Source of the DNA: Phycisphaeraceae bacterium
GTDB taxonomy: Bacteria; Planctomycetota; Phycisphaerae; Phycisphaerales; UBA1924
Length of the DNA: 64,000 bases
Direction of reading: 5' to 3'
Assembly (NCBI GenBank): GCA_019636555.1
Contig: JAHBXH010000001.1
Span: forward strand, 1 to 64,000
The notes below the pieces were generated by a model. That model saw only the letters and a list, made by a program, of their open reading frames with translations. It had not been told where the DNA came from and did no database searches. Each line of letters begins with the position of its first letter. Position 1 is the stretch's first letter. Shown here piece after piece: positions 53,078-62,398 of this stretch. Position numbers and translations under genes: made by a program.

Positions 53078-54406
53078 ATGCTCCAGAATGATCTCTCAAA
53101 GCTTGCCGCCGGCGGCGCGAGCGCCGCGGTGCGCGTGCCTCGTCCGCCTTCGCGTGCGATAACGCGAATAGTCATACCAGGCGCTGTGATCTTGGCTGCC
53201 GCGGCTTTGCTTCTGTACTCGGCCCGCGAGTCCCTGCGTCCCGCGCTTCGCGTGACCGTCGCTCCGGCCGTGCTGCTCGCGGCTTCGGAAGCGAACCGAC
53301 CGAGCAGTCCGGCCGGCGAGATCGTGCAGGCGCCCGGGTGGATCGAGGCCGATCCCTACGACGTCGCCGTCCCGGCGCTCGAGAACGGCGTGATCCGTGA
53401 GCTCCATGTGCTCGAGGGCGAACGCGTAGAGGCCGGCGATGTCGTCGCCAGCTTGATCGACGACGATGCCGTGCTCGCCAAGCGGCTCGCCGCGGCGGCG
53501 CTCGGGAACGCAGAGGCGGCGCTCGAAACCGCTCGTGCGAATCTGAATATGGAGGTCGCCCGGGGCGAAGAGATCCGCGACGCGGTCGAGCGACGCGAGA
53601 CCGTTTCGATCAAGGGCGCGATCGCGGAGGGCGATCTCGCGCAACAGAGGCTCAAGGCACAGACTCAAGCGGCCGCCATCAACTCCGCCAAGGCCCAGCT
53701 CACGCGCGCCGAGTCGGAAGTCGCGCTCGCCAAAGTTGCCCTCGCCCGTACGCAACTGGCCCTCGACCGGATGCGGGTTGTCGCGCCGGTCTCGGGCGTC
53801 GTGCTGCTCCGCCGCGTTATTCCGGGTCAGCGCGTGATGCTGAGCGCCGACGATCCGATGGCCGGAGTCGTCGTGCGGCTCTACGATCCGGCGCACCTGC
53901 AGGTCCGTGTTGATGTGCCGCTCGCCGACGCGGCAAAGGTGCGAGTGGGCGACGAGGCCGAGATCACGACCGAAACGCTGCCGGGGCGCACCTTCGCGGG
54001 CACGGTTACTCGATTTGTGCACGAAGCAGACATCCAAAAGAACACGGTTCAAATCAAAGTGGCGATTGCGGACCCGGCCCCTGAGTTGAAGCCGGAAATG
54101 CTCGCCAAAGCGCGGATCCGCACGCATTTGGGTGCTCAAGCGACGGGGGCGGCCGCCTCCGGAGAAGAGCTCGAGATTCCACGGACTGGCATCACAGATG
54201 TCCGCGGCTCCGAAGGGGCCGCGTGGGTGCTCGACCGCACGACATCGACAGCGGTCAAGCGTCGCATCACACTGGGATCAACCCAAGGAGATCGTGTTCG
54301 TGTGCTGGAGGGGATCCGCCCCGGTGATCGTGTCATTCTCAACCCCGCATCGGATCTGCACGAAGGCGTGCGAGTAGTCGCGGTGGGCGAACAGGAGGGC
54401 AAATGA
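53078..54406 (+). CDS. HlyD/MacA-type periplasmic adaptor subunit
   Basis: A 442-residue membrane-fusion protein. One N-terminal TM helix (about 31-48, IVIPGAVILAAAALLLYS). A barrel-sandwich/lipoyl half-motif is at VPALENGVIRELHVLEGERV, a long alpha-hairpin (about 145-240) is Ala/Glu/Arg-rich, and the second half-motif is RMRVVAPVSGVVLLRRVIPG. The beta-barrel region follows (VDVPLADAAKVRVGDEAEI). It links an inner-membrane ABC pump to an outer-membrane channel. The ATG at 53078 is used (GAGG upstream). Its stop overlaps the ATPase start by 4 bases (ATGA). Confidence 0.87.
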   Translation: MLQNDLSKLAAGGASAAVRVPRPPSRAITRIVIPGAVILAAAALLLYSARESLRPALRVTVAPAVLLAASEANRPSSPAGEIVQAPGWIEADPYDVAVPALENGVIRELHVLEGERVEAGDVVASLIDDDAVLAKRLAAAALGNAEAALETARANLNMEVARGEEIRDAVERRETVSIKGAIAEGDLAQQRLKAQTQAAAINSAKAQLTRAESEVALAKVALARTQLALDRMRVVAPVSGVVLLRRVIPGQRVMLSADDPMAGVVVRLYDPAHLQVRVDVPLADAAKVRVGDEAEITTETLPGRTFAGTVTRFVHEADIQKNTVQIKVAIADPAPELKPEMLAKARIRTHLGAQATGAAASGEELEIPRTGITDVRGSEGAAWVLDRTTSTAVKRRITLGSTQGDRVRVLEGIRPGDRVILNPASDLHEGVRVVAVGEQEGK

Positions 54407-55101
54407 CACAGCCCCTCATCGAGTGCCGCAGCCTGACGCGAACGTACCGGCGCGGACCGGAACTGATCACTCCCCTCGATCAACTCGACCTTGATGTCGA
54501 ACAAGGTGACTTTCTCGCACTCATGGGCCCATCGGGCAGCGGCAAGACGACGCTCCTCAATCTGATCGCAGGAATCGACCGACCGACCGGCGGCACACTG
54601 ACCATCGGGGGCGTCGAGATCGGAAGCCTTTCAACCGGCGCGCTCGCCGACTGGCGGAGCGGCCAGATCGGCTACATCTTCCAGTTGTACAACCTCGTTC
54701 CCGTGCTCACGGCGTACGAGAACGTGGAGTTGCCCTTGCTGCTCCACAAACTCTCTCGCAGAGGGAGGCACGAACGTGTCGCGACCGCGCTCTCGCTCGT
54801 GGGCATCGCGGACCGCGCCAGTCATTATCCAAGGCAACTCTCGGGCGGGCAGGAGCAGCGCGTCGCGATCGCACGCGCGATCGTCGCCGACCCTTCCATC
54901 ATCGTGGCCGACGAGCCCACGGGCGATCTGGATAAGTCCGCCGCGGCAGCGGTCATGGAATTACTCGTGCGCCTGAATCGCGAATTGTCCAAGACCATCC
55001 TGATGGTCACGCACGACCCCGGCTGCGCAGCCCACGCGAATCGCACGCTTCATCTCGAGAAAGGACGGCTGGTCGAGAGCGGACTTGCCGCGGCACACTG
55101 A
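54403..55101 (+). CDS. ABC transporter ATPase (LolD/MacB class)
   Basis: A 232-residue ATPase. Walker A is MGPSGSGKTTLL (41-52), the Q-loop region IGYIFQLYNLVPVLTAYENV, the signature LSGGQEQRVAIARA, Walker B IIVADEPTGDLD and the H-loop VTHD. Relatives power lipoprotein release, peptide or macrolide export rather than small-solute import. It is coupled to the adaptor by a 4-base overlap, with the two FtsX-type permeases downstream. Confidence 0.93.
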   Translation: MTQPLIECRSLTRTYRRGPELITPLDQLDLDVEQGDFLALMGPSGSGKTTLLNLIAGIDRPTGGTLTIGGVEIGSLSTGALADWRSGQIGYIFQLYNLVPVLTAYENVELPLLLHKLSRRGRHERVATALSLVGIADRASHYPRQLSGGQEQRVAIARAIVADPSIIVADEPTGDLDKSAAAAVMELLVRLNRELSKTILMVTHDPGCAAHANRTLHLEKGRLVESGLAAAH

Positions 55102-55122
55102 GTTCAATCGGAGTTCCCATCA

Positions 55123-56274
55123 ATGCTCACTCCCCGATTCATCCCCTATGTCCTCAAGCAGGTATCGCGGCACCCCGCGCGATCGATTCTCACGACGCTC
55201 GGCGTCGCCGTTGCGATGTTCCTGTTCGTTTCGGTGCAGGCGCTGCAGCGCGGCGTCGCCGAAGCGACGCAGGCAACCGGCAAAGAGGTCACGCTCGTGG
55301 TCTACCGGGAGAACAGGTTCTGCCCCGCGACCAGCCGGATGCCGGACTCCTACGCGCGTCGCATCATGGCGATTCCCGGCGTCGAATCCGTGATTCCCAT
55401 GAAGATCGTCGTGAACAACTGTGGCGCCAGCCTCGACACCGTCACGTTCCGCGGTGTGCCGAGGGAGGACATCGGCTCGATCACCAAGAGCGCGACCATC
55501 ATTTCGGGTTCGATCGAAGAATGGAAGCGACGCGGGGACGCGGCACTGGTGGGCGAGACGCTCGCGGCGCGCAGAGGCGTGAAGGTCGGCGACGTGCTTT
55601 CGGCGGCCGGCGTGGATGTGTATGTCGCGGGGATCGTGCGCTCCGAGCACGCCCAGGATCAGAATGTGGCGTATGTCGATCTCGCCTTTTTGCAGGGAAC
55701 GGTCAAGCGCGGCGGCGACGGCATCGTCACGCAGTTCAACGTGCGGGTCAGCGATCCGGCACGGCTTCCCGAAATCGCAAAGGCGATCGACGAAGAGTTT
55801 CGATCCGATTCAGAACCCACGGACACGCGCCCCGAGTCGGCGTTCGTCGCCCGCGCGGCCCACGATCTGGTGCAGTTGGTCGGTTTCTCCAAGTACATCG
55901 GCTGGGGTGCACTCGCCGGTGTGCTCGCCCTCGCCGGCAATGCCATCGCGCTCTCCGTTCGCGACCGCATCAAAGAGCACGCCGTTCTTCGCACCCTCGG
56001 CTTCCGGGGCGGCTTGATCGCGCGGCTCATCATCGCCGAAAGCGCAACGCTTTGCCTGCTCGGAGGTGCGATCGGCAGCATCGCGGCGCTCGCAGTACTG
56101 CGCTTCGGCAACTTCAGCCTGTCGATCGAAGGAACGAGCATGAACATCAGCGCCGAGCCTTCGCTCCTCGCTGTTGGACTTGCCATCACCGCCGTTGCGG
56201 GCATTCTCGCGGCGCTCCTGCCCGCACTCAATGCGTCGCGCCGGCAGATTTCTGAGAGTTTCCGGGCCGTCTAA
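55123..56274 (+). CDS. ABC transporter permease 1 (FtsX/MacB-like)
   Basis: A 383-residue permease. An N-terminal TM helix (RSILTTLGVAVAMFLFVSVQ) is followed by a large periplasmic domain (about 45-245) and three C-terminal TM helices with the FtsX pattern (LALAGNAIALSVRDRIKEHA, VLRTLGFRGGLIARLIIAES). This is the topology of MacB and LolC/E-type permeases that extract or push substrates in the periplasm. Next permease gene starts 3 bases after the stop. Confidence 0.88.
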   Translation: MLTPRFIPYVLKQVSRHPARSILTTLGVAVAMFLFVSVQALQRGVAEATQATGKEVTLVVYRENRFCPATSRMPDSYARRIMAIPGVESVIPMKIVVNNCGASLDTVTFRGVPREDIGSITKSATIISGSIEEWKRRGDAALVGETLAARRGVKVGDVLSAAGVDVYVAGIVRSEHAQDQNVAYVDLAFLQGTVKRGGDGIVTQFNVRVSDPARLPEIAKAIDEEFRSDSEPTDTRPESAFVARAAHDLVQLVGFSKYIGWGALAGVLALAGNAIALSVRDRIKEHAVLRTLGFRGGLIARLIIAESATLCLLGGAIGSIAALAVLRFGNFSLSIEGTSMNISAEPSLLAVGLAITAVAGILAALLPALNASRRQISESFRAV

Positions 56275-56277
56275 ACC

Positions 56278-57456
56278 ATGCGATTCCTCCCCACTTCCTA
56301 CGCCGTTCGGAACCTCGGGCGCTCGACCCCGCGCCTCGCGCTCAGCGTTCTGGGGAGCGGCCTCGTCGTGTTGCTCGTTCTCGGCGCCGGCGGCTTCGTG
56401 CGCGGCATGACCGAAAGCCTGCGCCGCGCGGGAGATAGCGGCAACGTGCTCATCATGGGCATCGGCAGCGAGGAAAGCATCGAACGCAGCGAAATCCCCG
56501 CGTCGACCGCGGCGCTCCTGCAGGCGTCTGTGCCCGGCCTGCGCTCCGAAGGCGGCGCCGCGTTCGTTTCGCCCGAGGTGCACGTGCAACTGCCAGTGTC
56601 CGTCGCTCGCGACACACCCGAAGGCCGGCTCATTCTGGTGCGAGGCGTGACCCCCGCCGCGCTGCTCGTGCACGGCCAGGTCCAGATCGCCGAAGGCGAG
56701 TGGCCGCGGTCCGGACACGACGAGGTTCTGGTCGGCCGCCTCGCGCACACAAAGCTTGGCGTGCCGCCAGATTCGCTCGCCGTCGGGCAAACTCTTCGGA
56801 TCGACGGACGCGATCGGCACATCTCCGGTCACCTTGCCGCGCCGCAATCGCTGATCGACGCCGAAATCTGGATGCCGCTCAACGATTTGAAAGAGACCAC
56901 AAAGCGCGTGACCGATTCGTGCGTGGTCGCCACGCTCGCCGATGGGCCCGACGGCGCCGAACTCGCCGACGTTCAGACCTTCTGCCGGCGCCGGCTCGAT
57001 CTTGAGATCACCGCCATGAGCGAATCGGCCTACTACAGCCGCCTCGCCGCGTTCTTCGCGCCGATCCGAATCGTCGTCTGGGTGACTGCGGTCCTGATCG
57101 CCGCCGGGGGCGTGCTGGGCGGGCTGAACACCATGTACGCCGCGTTCGCCTCGCGCGTCCGCGAGATCGGGATGCTGCGTTGCCTGGGCTTCAGGCGCAG
57201 CGCCGTCATCGTGAGCCTCGTTCAGGAATCATGCCTCGCCTGCGCGACAGGCGCGCTCATCGCCTGCGCGATCGGTGTCTTCTTCCTCGACGGGCTCGCA
57301 GTGCAGTTCTCCATGGGCGCGTTCGGCCTGCGGATCGATGCGCCCGCACTGCTCTTTGCGCTCTCAATCGGCCTCTGCCTGGGATTGCTCGGCGCACTTC
57401 CGCCGGCGTACCGATGTCTCAAGCTCCCCATTCCCGAGTCCCTCAAAGCGGTGTAG
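56278..57456 (+). CDS. ABC transporter permease 2 (FtsX/MacB-like)
   Basis: A 392-residue paralogue of the previous gene: N-terminal TM helix (LALSVLGSGLVVLLVLGAGG), periplasmic domain, and three C-terminal TM helices with GLNTMYAAFASRVREIGMLR and CLGFRRSAVIVSLVQES. It probably forms a heterodimer with permease 1 on the shared ATPase. Confidence 0.88.
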   Translation: MRFLPTSYAVRNLGRSTPRLALSVLGSGLVVLLVLGAGGFVRGMTESLRRAGDSGNVLIMGIGSEESIERSEIPASTAALLQASVPGLRSEGGAAFVSPEVHVQLPVSVARDTPEGRLILVRGVTPAALLVHGQVQIAEGEWPRSGHDEVLVGRLAHTKLGVPPDSLAVGQTLRIDGRDRHISGHLAAPQSLIDAEIWMPLNDLKETTKRVTDSCVVATLADGPDGAELADVQTFCRRRLDLEITAMSESAYYSRLAAFFAPIRIVVWVTAVLIAAGGVLGGLNTMYAAFASRVREIGMLRCLGFRRSAVIVSLVQESCLACATGALIACAIGVFFLDGLAVQFSMGAFGLRIDAPALLFALSIGLCLGLLGALPPAYRCLKLPIPESLKAV

Positions 57457-57489
57457 CCCACTCAACTGACCCTCTGTCGGAGAATTGCC

Positions 57490-58026
57490 ATGCCTCAACT
57501 GCTCACACTGAATCTTGCCGCGATCGCCCTCGTCCTCGTCGCCTGCGATCAGAAACAAGCATCCGCTCCAAGCAAAGCGCCCACCGCCACTTCGCCCGCG
57601 GCAATTCCATCCGAAGCATTCCTTGCCGTTGCCCCCGCCGACGCAAAGCCCGTCAAAGACGTGAAGGCTGTCGCGAAGAGCGGCGAGAAAGTCACTGTCG
57701 TCGGGCGCATCGGCATGGGCGACGAGCCCTTCGTCAAAGACCGCGCGGTCTTCACGATCGTTGATCTCGGCGTGAAGTACTGCGGCGAAGAAACCAAAGA
57801 CTCTTGTCATACTCCGTGGGACTACTGCTGCGAACCGTCGGACGTGCTCGCCGCCAACAGCGCGACGATTCAATTCATCAACGGCAACGGTCAGCCTCTC
57901 CGCACCGAACTCAACGGCGTCCACGGACTCAAACCTCTCACGATCGTGTCGGTCGTGGGAACGGTCGCGGAAGGAACCGGCAACAGCCTCGTCATCAATG
58001 CTGATTCGGTGTATGTGAAGCCGTGA
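57490..58026 (+). CDS. Predicted lipoprotein, last gene of the efflux operon
   Basis: 178 residues. The signal peptide ends in the lipobox LVLVAC (C19), followed by a Lys/Ala/Pro/Ser spacer. The folded part (about 60-178) starts VTVVGRIGMGDEPFVKDRAV and ends SVVGTVAEGTGNSLVINADS, suggesting a small beta-barrel (OB-like). It has a Cys cluster: YCGEE, SC and YCCEP. The Cys pairs echo the Cys-rich first gene of the operon, hinting at thiol- or metal-related cargo. The family was not recognised with certainty. Confidence 0.7.
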   Translation: MPQLLTLNLAAIALVLVACDQKQASAPSKAPTATSPAAIPSEAFLAVAPADAKPVKDVKAVAKSGEKVTVVGRIGMGDEPFVKDRAVFTIVDLGVKYCGEETKDSCHTPWDYCCEPSDVLAANSATIQFINGNGQPLRTELNGVHGLKPLTIVSVVGTVAEGTGNSLVINADSVYVKP

Positions 58027-58148
58027 GGCCTCGTTTTTCTCTTGGCTTTTGGCGTGCAGTGCAGAGTGATCCATTGGAGTTTTGAAAACGGCGTTCTGAG
58101 AATGCGCGGTGGCGCCAGCGCATGCCGCGCTCCGGCTAAACTCGCGGC

Positions 58149-58682
58149 GTGAAGCCCCATCCAAAGTTCAGAAAGACGGTGAAGTGGGTGGGCGCGGGCC
58201 TGACTGTCGTTGTGCTCGGGCTGACGATCTGCAGCGTGCCCTGCGTCGTGCGGTGGCGCGGGCAAAGTGGCTGGTGGGCCGGGCTGATCCCCTTCGCCTT
58301 TCAATTTGGCCATAACAGCTCGCCGAACGCCGGACCGTTCGGCTGGGACGGCTACGTGATCCAGAGTGATTGGTCGCCCTTTCTGCACTTTGAATTCAAC
58401 ACGCAAGACCGCTATTGGGTTTCGAGCCTGACCGGTGTGTTGAGTGGGCAGAATGTGACGCCCCCAGGAGCCCGATACTGGTACGCGCGCGTTCCCACCT
58501 ACGCGCTGCTCATTCCAATTCTTCTGTCCACTGGTTTCGCTTGGCGATCGGACCTGATCGCTCGCCGCCGCGCTCGCGCCGGCGCGTGTACCAACTGCGG
58601 CTACGACCTCTCGGCCACTCAATCTAATTCAAACTGCCCCGAGTGCGGCAGCTCGCACAGCGGCACTCCGCCCCACAAATGA
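58149..58682 (+). CDS. Membrane protein with C-terminal zinc ribbon
   Basis: 177 residues from a GTG at 58149. An N-terminal TM helix (WVGAGLTVVVLGLTICSV) is followed by a Trp/Phe/Gly-rich extracytoplasmic part, a second TM (ARVPTYALLIPILLSTGF) and a zinc ribbon CTNCGYDLSA...CPECGSS. Same architecture as the 49736-50470 protein. No Shine-Dalgarno is obvious. The function is unknown. Confidence 0.7.
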   Translation: MKPHPKFRKTVKWVGAGLTVVVLGLTICSVPCVVRWRGQSGWWAGLIPFAFQFGHNSSPNAGPFGWDGYVIQSDWSPFLHFEFNTQDRYWVSSLTGVLSGQNVTPPGARYWYARVPTYALLIPILLSTGFAWRSDLIARRRARAGACTNCGYDLSATQSNSNCPECGSSHSGTPPHK

Positions 58683-58683
58683 A

Positions 58684-58714
58684 AAAGGGGAGACGCCTCT
58701 CGCGCCTCCCCTTT
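58684..58714. terminator. Bidirectional terminator between convergent genes
   Basis: AAAGGGGAG / CTCCCCTTT stem; on the minus strand it is followed by TTTTTC, serving the transketolase gene, and it lies directly after the stop of the plus-strand zinc-ribbon gene. Confidence 0.75.
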
Positions 58715-58727
58715 GACTTCTTCGTGC

Positions 58728-58756
58728 TCTTCAAGTGCTCTGTGTGGTGAATCTGT
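58728..58756. repeat. CACAGAG-type dispersed repeat, inverted copy
   Basis: AGTGCTCTGTGTGGTGAATC; its reverse complement, GATTCACCACACAGAGCACT, resembles the 33381 copy. Confidence 0.5.
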
Positions 58757-58779
58757 GTGCCGCCGTTCGCCGCACCCGC

Positions 58780-60735
58780 TCAGTCCACGCCGAGCAGTTT
58801 CTTAGTTTCCTTCAGAATGTCCTGCGCCGTCAGGCCGCACATCTTGAGCATCTCATCGGGCGTCTTGGCGCTCTTGGGAATCCGCGTCACGTGCATCTGC
58901 TTCAGGCGGAACGCGTCGCCGCTCTCGGTCAGGGCATCGGCGATCGCCGAGCCCAATCCGCCGCCGTAATTGTCTTCCAGCGTGATGATGTTGCCGCCCG
59001 CGTTGTTGATGTGATCCAGCACGCCGTCCGTATCGAACGGGATGCTATACATATCGAGCAGCGTCGCGCTGATGCCGGCCTTGTCAAGCAGCTCGATCGC
59101 CTTATTCGCCTCGTGCACCATGTACCCCGTCGCGGCAATCACCAGGTCCTTGCCCTCGACGAGCGTCTGGAAGCCCCCGAGGTTGAACACGTCCTTGTCG
59201 CTGTAAAGGAATTCGGTCTCCGCGCGCAGCGTCCGCATGTAGCAGCAGCCGTCGTACTCGGCCATCACGCCGACCAGCGCGTACGCGGCATACGCATCGC
59301 TCGGCTGCAGAATGTAAAAGCCGGGGTTGCCGCGGTGATCCTTCATCGTCGCGAACGCGCGGAACCACGAGACATCGGGCAACGACATCTGGCTCGGGCC
59401 GTCGGAAGCGAGCGTGATGCCGCTGTGGCTGCCCACAATCTTCAGGTTCGCGCCCGAATACACGCCCATCTCGATCTGGTCGTACGCGCGGGTGAAGAAC
59501 TTGCTGAACGTCGCCATGAACGGGATCTTGCCGCCGGCCGAAAGACCGGTACCGACGCCGATCATGTTCTGCTCCGCGATCTTGCACTCAAAGAACCGAT
59601 CTGCCGAGGCCGGGTCCTTGCGGAACATGTCGGTAAACGTCGAGTTCTGCACGTCCGCGTCGAGCGTCACAACCTTCTTGTTCACCCGGCCGAGCGCCCG
59701 CAGCCCGATACCGAAAGCCTTGCGCGTCGCGATCACGCCCGACTGGAACAGGCTCTCCATGTCGAAGGCCTTCATCGCCTCCGCGAGCGTCGGCATGTCG
59801 CCCGTCGCGACGTCCGGCGTGCTGATCTCCGGGGGCGGCTCGATCGTGAACGAATCGCTCTGCGCCAGGCTGCTGGTCAATTCCATCCGCTTCTGATCGA
59901 GTTCCGCGAGCGCCTTCTTGAGCGCATCGCCCGTCGCGACCTTGCCGTGCCAGCCCGCGCCCTGCATCGACTCGGCGCCCCAGCCCTTCACCGTCTTGGC
60001 GACGATCGCCATCGGCTTGGTCGCCTTCTCGAACGCGTCGAATGCGTTCTTGATCTGCGTCGGGTTGTGCCCGTCGATCACCTTGACATCGAATCCGAAC
60101 GCCTCGAGTTTGGCCTCGGTGCACTCGGCGCTCTGTTGCCCGCTCACGCGGTCCGACTGACCGAACTCGTTGCAATTGAAGATCGGCAGCACCCGATTCA
60201 GCTTGTGATCGATGATGTAATCAAGCGCCTCGTCGATCTGCCCTTCGCGCGATTCGCCGTCGCCGATGATGCAGTAGATGTGCTTGTCGATCCCATCCAG
60301 CCGCGCCGCCTCGGCCAGGCCCGCCGCGACGCTCAACCCCTGTCCCAGGGAGCCCGTCGCCGAGTCAAAGAACGGGAAACCCTCCATCGGATTCGGGTGC
60401 CCGTCGAGACAACTGTCCGCGGCACGAAGCGTCTTCAGGTCGTCGATGGTGAGGCGCCGGCGATTGTTCGGATCCTTGCCGAACATCACGCCGAGCTTTG
60501 CGCACGCCGCGTACACCGCAGGCACCGCGTGACCTTCCGAAAGCACAAGGCGATCGCTCGTCGGATAGTCGGGGTAATCCGGGCTCCAGCGCATCGTGTG
60601 GAACATCAGCACCGTCACAAGGTGACCGATGCCCATGGATGAACTCGGATGCCCGCTGCCCGCGGCGGCGGTCATCTCGAGCGCGAGTCGATCAAGTTCA
60701 ATTGCCTGGGCGTGAACGGCGGCTTCGAATGACAT
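58780..60735 (-). CDS. tkt: Transketolase
   Basis: A 651-residue thiamine-diphosphate enzyme of the pentose phosphate and Calvin-type pathways that moves two-carbon units between sugars. The ATG at 60735 has GGAGG before it. N-terminal TPP domain: TAAAGSGHPSSSMGIGHLVT, LSEGHAVPAVYAA and IIGDGESREGQIDEAL (metal/TPP motif). Pyr domain: FFECKIAEQNMIGVGTGLSA with the conserved Glu, then ITLASDGPSQMSL. The C-terminal domain is complete. It is minus-strand between two plus-strand genes. Confidence 0.94.
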   Translation of the reverse strand: MSFEAAVHAQAIELDRLALEMTAAAGSGHPSSSMGIGHLVTVLMFHTMRWSPDYPDYPTSDRLVLSEGHAVPAVYAACAKLGVMFGKDPNNRRRLTIDDLKTLRAADSCLDGHPNPMEGFPFFDSATGSLGQGLSVAAGLAEAARLDGIDKHIYCIIGDGESREGQIDEALDYIIDHKLNRVLPIFNCNEFGQSDRVSGQQSAECTEAKLEAFGFDVKVIDGHNPTQIKNAFDAFEKATKPMAIVAKTVKGWGAESMQGAGWHGKVATGDALKKALAELDQKRMELTSSLAQSDSFTIEPPPEISTPDVATGDMPTLAEAMKAFDMESLFQSGVIATRKAFGIGLRALGRVNKKVVTLDADVQNSTFTDMFRKDPASADRFFECKIAEQNMIGVGTGLSAGGKIPFMATFSKFFTRAYDQIEMGVYSGANLKIVGSHSGITLASDGPSQMSLPDVSWFRAFATMKDHRGNPGFYILQPSDAYAAYALVGVMAEYDGCCYMRTLRAETEFLYSDKDVFNLGGFQTLVEGKDLVIAATGYMVHEANKAIELLDKAGISATLLDMYSIPFDTDGVLDHINNAGGNIITLEDNYGGGLGSAIADALTESGDAFRLKQMHVTRIPKSAKTPDEMLKMCGLTAQDILKETKKLLGVD

Positions 60736-61194
60736 GCAACCTCCGCGAATAGTCCTGTTCGATCCCACTCTCCCAATCGAATCCACAACCCGCCGCCGAC
60801 ACGCGTCGGCGGTGGGACAAGCACCTACGTCGAGTCGGACGACATTGCTCGAACCCCGCGAAGGATGCCTTGGCGGCCCCTGCAAGGTCCTATAAGCCCG
60901 CACTTTCGCAGCACGGCCCGCACTACCAGCGGGTGAGTATCCGCAAACCAGTACCCGTTGACAACTCCGAGGCTCGCAGTTTTCGGATGAAATCTGATCA
61001 ATATCTCCGCGTCGGTCCCGGATTGAGGCGGGGAGACCGACACCCCCAGCTTTGTCGCGACCGACCCAACCTGTTCGGGAAGCCGTTTGGAGCCAATCTA
61101 TTCCTAGTGTGTTCGGGTCCGCCGGGTGGTACACTCCCCGCCCAACGGAGCCCGCTCTCAGCGGCCCGAATTGTGCATCGGTTTGGAGAAGGCG
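60736..61194. other. Divergent intergenic region upstream of dnaN
   Basis: A 459-base gap between transketolase (minus) and dnaN (plus). A hairpin CCGCCGAC-ACGC-GTCGGCGG lies at 60793-60812 in the transketolase leader. TTGACA occurs at 60958-60963 but has no matching -10 at 16-18 bases. No DnaA-box cluster, repeat or small gene was recognised. Confidence 0.4.
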
Positions 61195-62379
61195 ATGAAA
61201 GTCATTTGTGATCGCGGCGCTCTTCTGGACGCCATCAATCTGATCTCGGGTGCGGTGGCAGCGCGGACCCCGAAAGTACAGCTCACCTGCGTCAAGTTCA
61301 CGGCCGCCAAGCAGGGCAACGCCGGCGAAGTCACACTGGTCGCCACCGACGCCGAGATCTCTTTGCGCCTTCGCCTCGCGCAGGTGGACGTGCAGCAGCC
61401 CGGCGAAGCGCTGATCCCGGCGGACAAACTCCGCCAGATCGTCTCGGCCGAAGACTCAGAACCGACACTGACCGTCGAAACCGAGAACGAGATCGTGCAC
61501 ATCCGGGGCCAGGACGCGCACTTCAAAGTCTTCGGCTATCAGGTCGCCGATTTTCCGCCCGTGCCGGATATCGCGGATGTGATCTCGGGCAGCGACGGCG
61601 CCAAGGCCAAGGCCGTCTTCACGCAGAACTCCGGCCTGCTTTCGGGCACCGTTGCACGCACGCTCTTCGCCACGGCGCGCGAGAACAGCCGCTACGCGAT
61701 CAATGGCGTGCTCATGAAGCGCGACGGCAAAAAGCTCGAAATGGTCGCGACCGACGGACGCCGCCTCGCGCTCTGCCGCTCCTCGCTCACCGGCGGCGGC
61801 GACAAGGACGCCAAGACGATCTCCTGCATCGTTCCGACCAAAGCTCTGAACATGCTGCAGCGGCTGCTCGGCAATCCCGAAGAAATCGTCCAGATCGCGA
61901 TCACCGACAACCAGGTGTTCTTCGGAATCGGCGGCGGCAGCAAGAACGATGCACCTCACTCGGTCCTGAGTTCCACCCTCGTCGAGGGCGCGTTCCCTCC
62001 CTACGAAGATGTCATCCCCAAGGACCAGGACAAGAAAGTCACCTTCGACCGCGACGTACTCTCGAGCGCCGTCCGGCGCGCCGCGCTGCTCACCAACGAA
62101 GAGTCCCGCGGCGTTCGCATGAACTTCCAGTCAAAGAAAAAGCACCTGGAACTCTCCAGCCGCGCCCCGGAAATGGGCGAAGCCAAGGTCGATATCGATC
62201 TTGCCGGCTACGAAGGCGACGACATCGAGATCGGTTTCAATCCCACCTTCATCACCGATGCCCTCAAGGTCATCAGCGACCCGCAGGTGATCATGGAACT
62301 GAAAGCCCCGAACAAGCCCGGCGTGGTCAAGAGCGGCGGCGACTTCGTCTACGTCGTCATGCCCGTCAACCTGCAGTAA
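61195..62379 (+). CDS. dnaN: DNA polymerase III beta subunit (sliding clamp)
   Basis: A 394-residue ring-forming clamp for replicative polymerase. The ATG at 61195 has GGAGAAGG upstream. Three clamp domains in order: MKVICDRGALLDAINLISGA, then FTQNSGLLSGTVARTLFATA with YAINGVLMKRDGKKLEMVAT and DGRRLALCR, then the C-terminal domain ending VMPVNL. It lies about 9 kb from dnaA; in many bacteria the two are adjacent. Confidence 0.96.
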   Translation: MKVICDRGALLDAINLISGAVAARTPKVQLTCVKFTAAKQGNAGEVTLVATDAEISLRLRLAQVDVQQPGEALIPADKLRQIVSAEDSEPTLTVETENEIVHIRGQDAHFKVFGYQVADFPPVPDIADVISGSDGAKAKAVFTQNSGLLSGTVARTLFATARENSRYAINGVLMKRDGKKLEMVATDGRRLALCRSSLTGGGDKDAKTISCIVPTKALNMLQRLLGNPEEIVQIAITDNQVFFGIGGGSKNDAPHSVLSSTLVEGAFPPYEDVIPKDQDKKVTFDRDVLSSAVRRAALLTNEESRGVRMNFQSKKKHLELSSRAPEMGEAKVDIDLAGYEGDDIEIGFNPTFITDALKVISDPQVIMELKAPNKPGVVKSGGDFVYVVMPVNLQ

Positions 62380-62398
62380 CGCCGGCCCGGCCGAGCGT

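Noticed and set aside
58735..60642. 635-codon plus-strand frame over transketolase
   Set aside because: Antisense shadow; Arg/His/Leu-rich with no domain.
60958..60963. TTGACA as the dnaN promoter -35
   Set aside because: No TATAAT-like box at 16-18 bases and it lies over 230 bases before the start codon.
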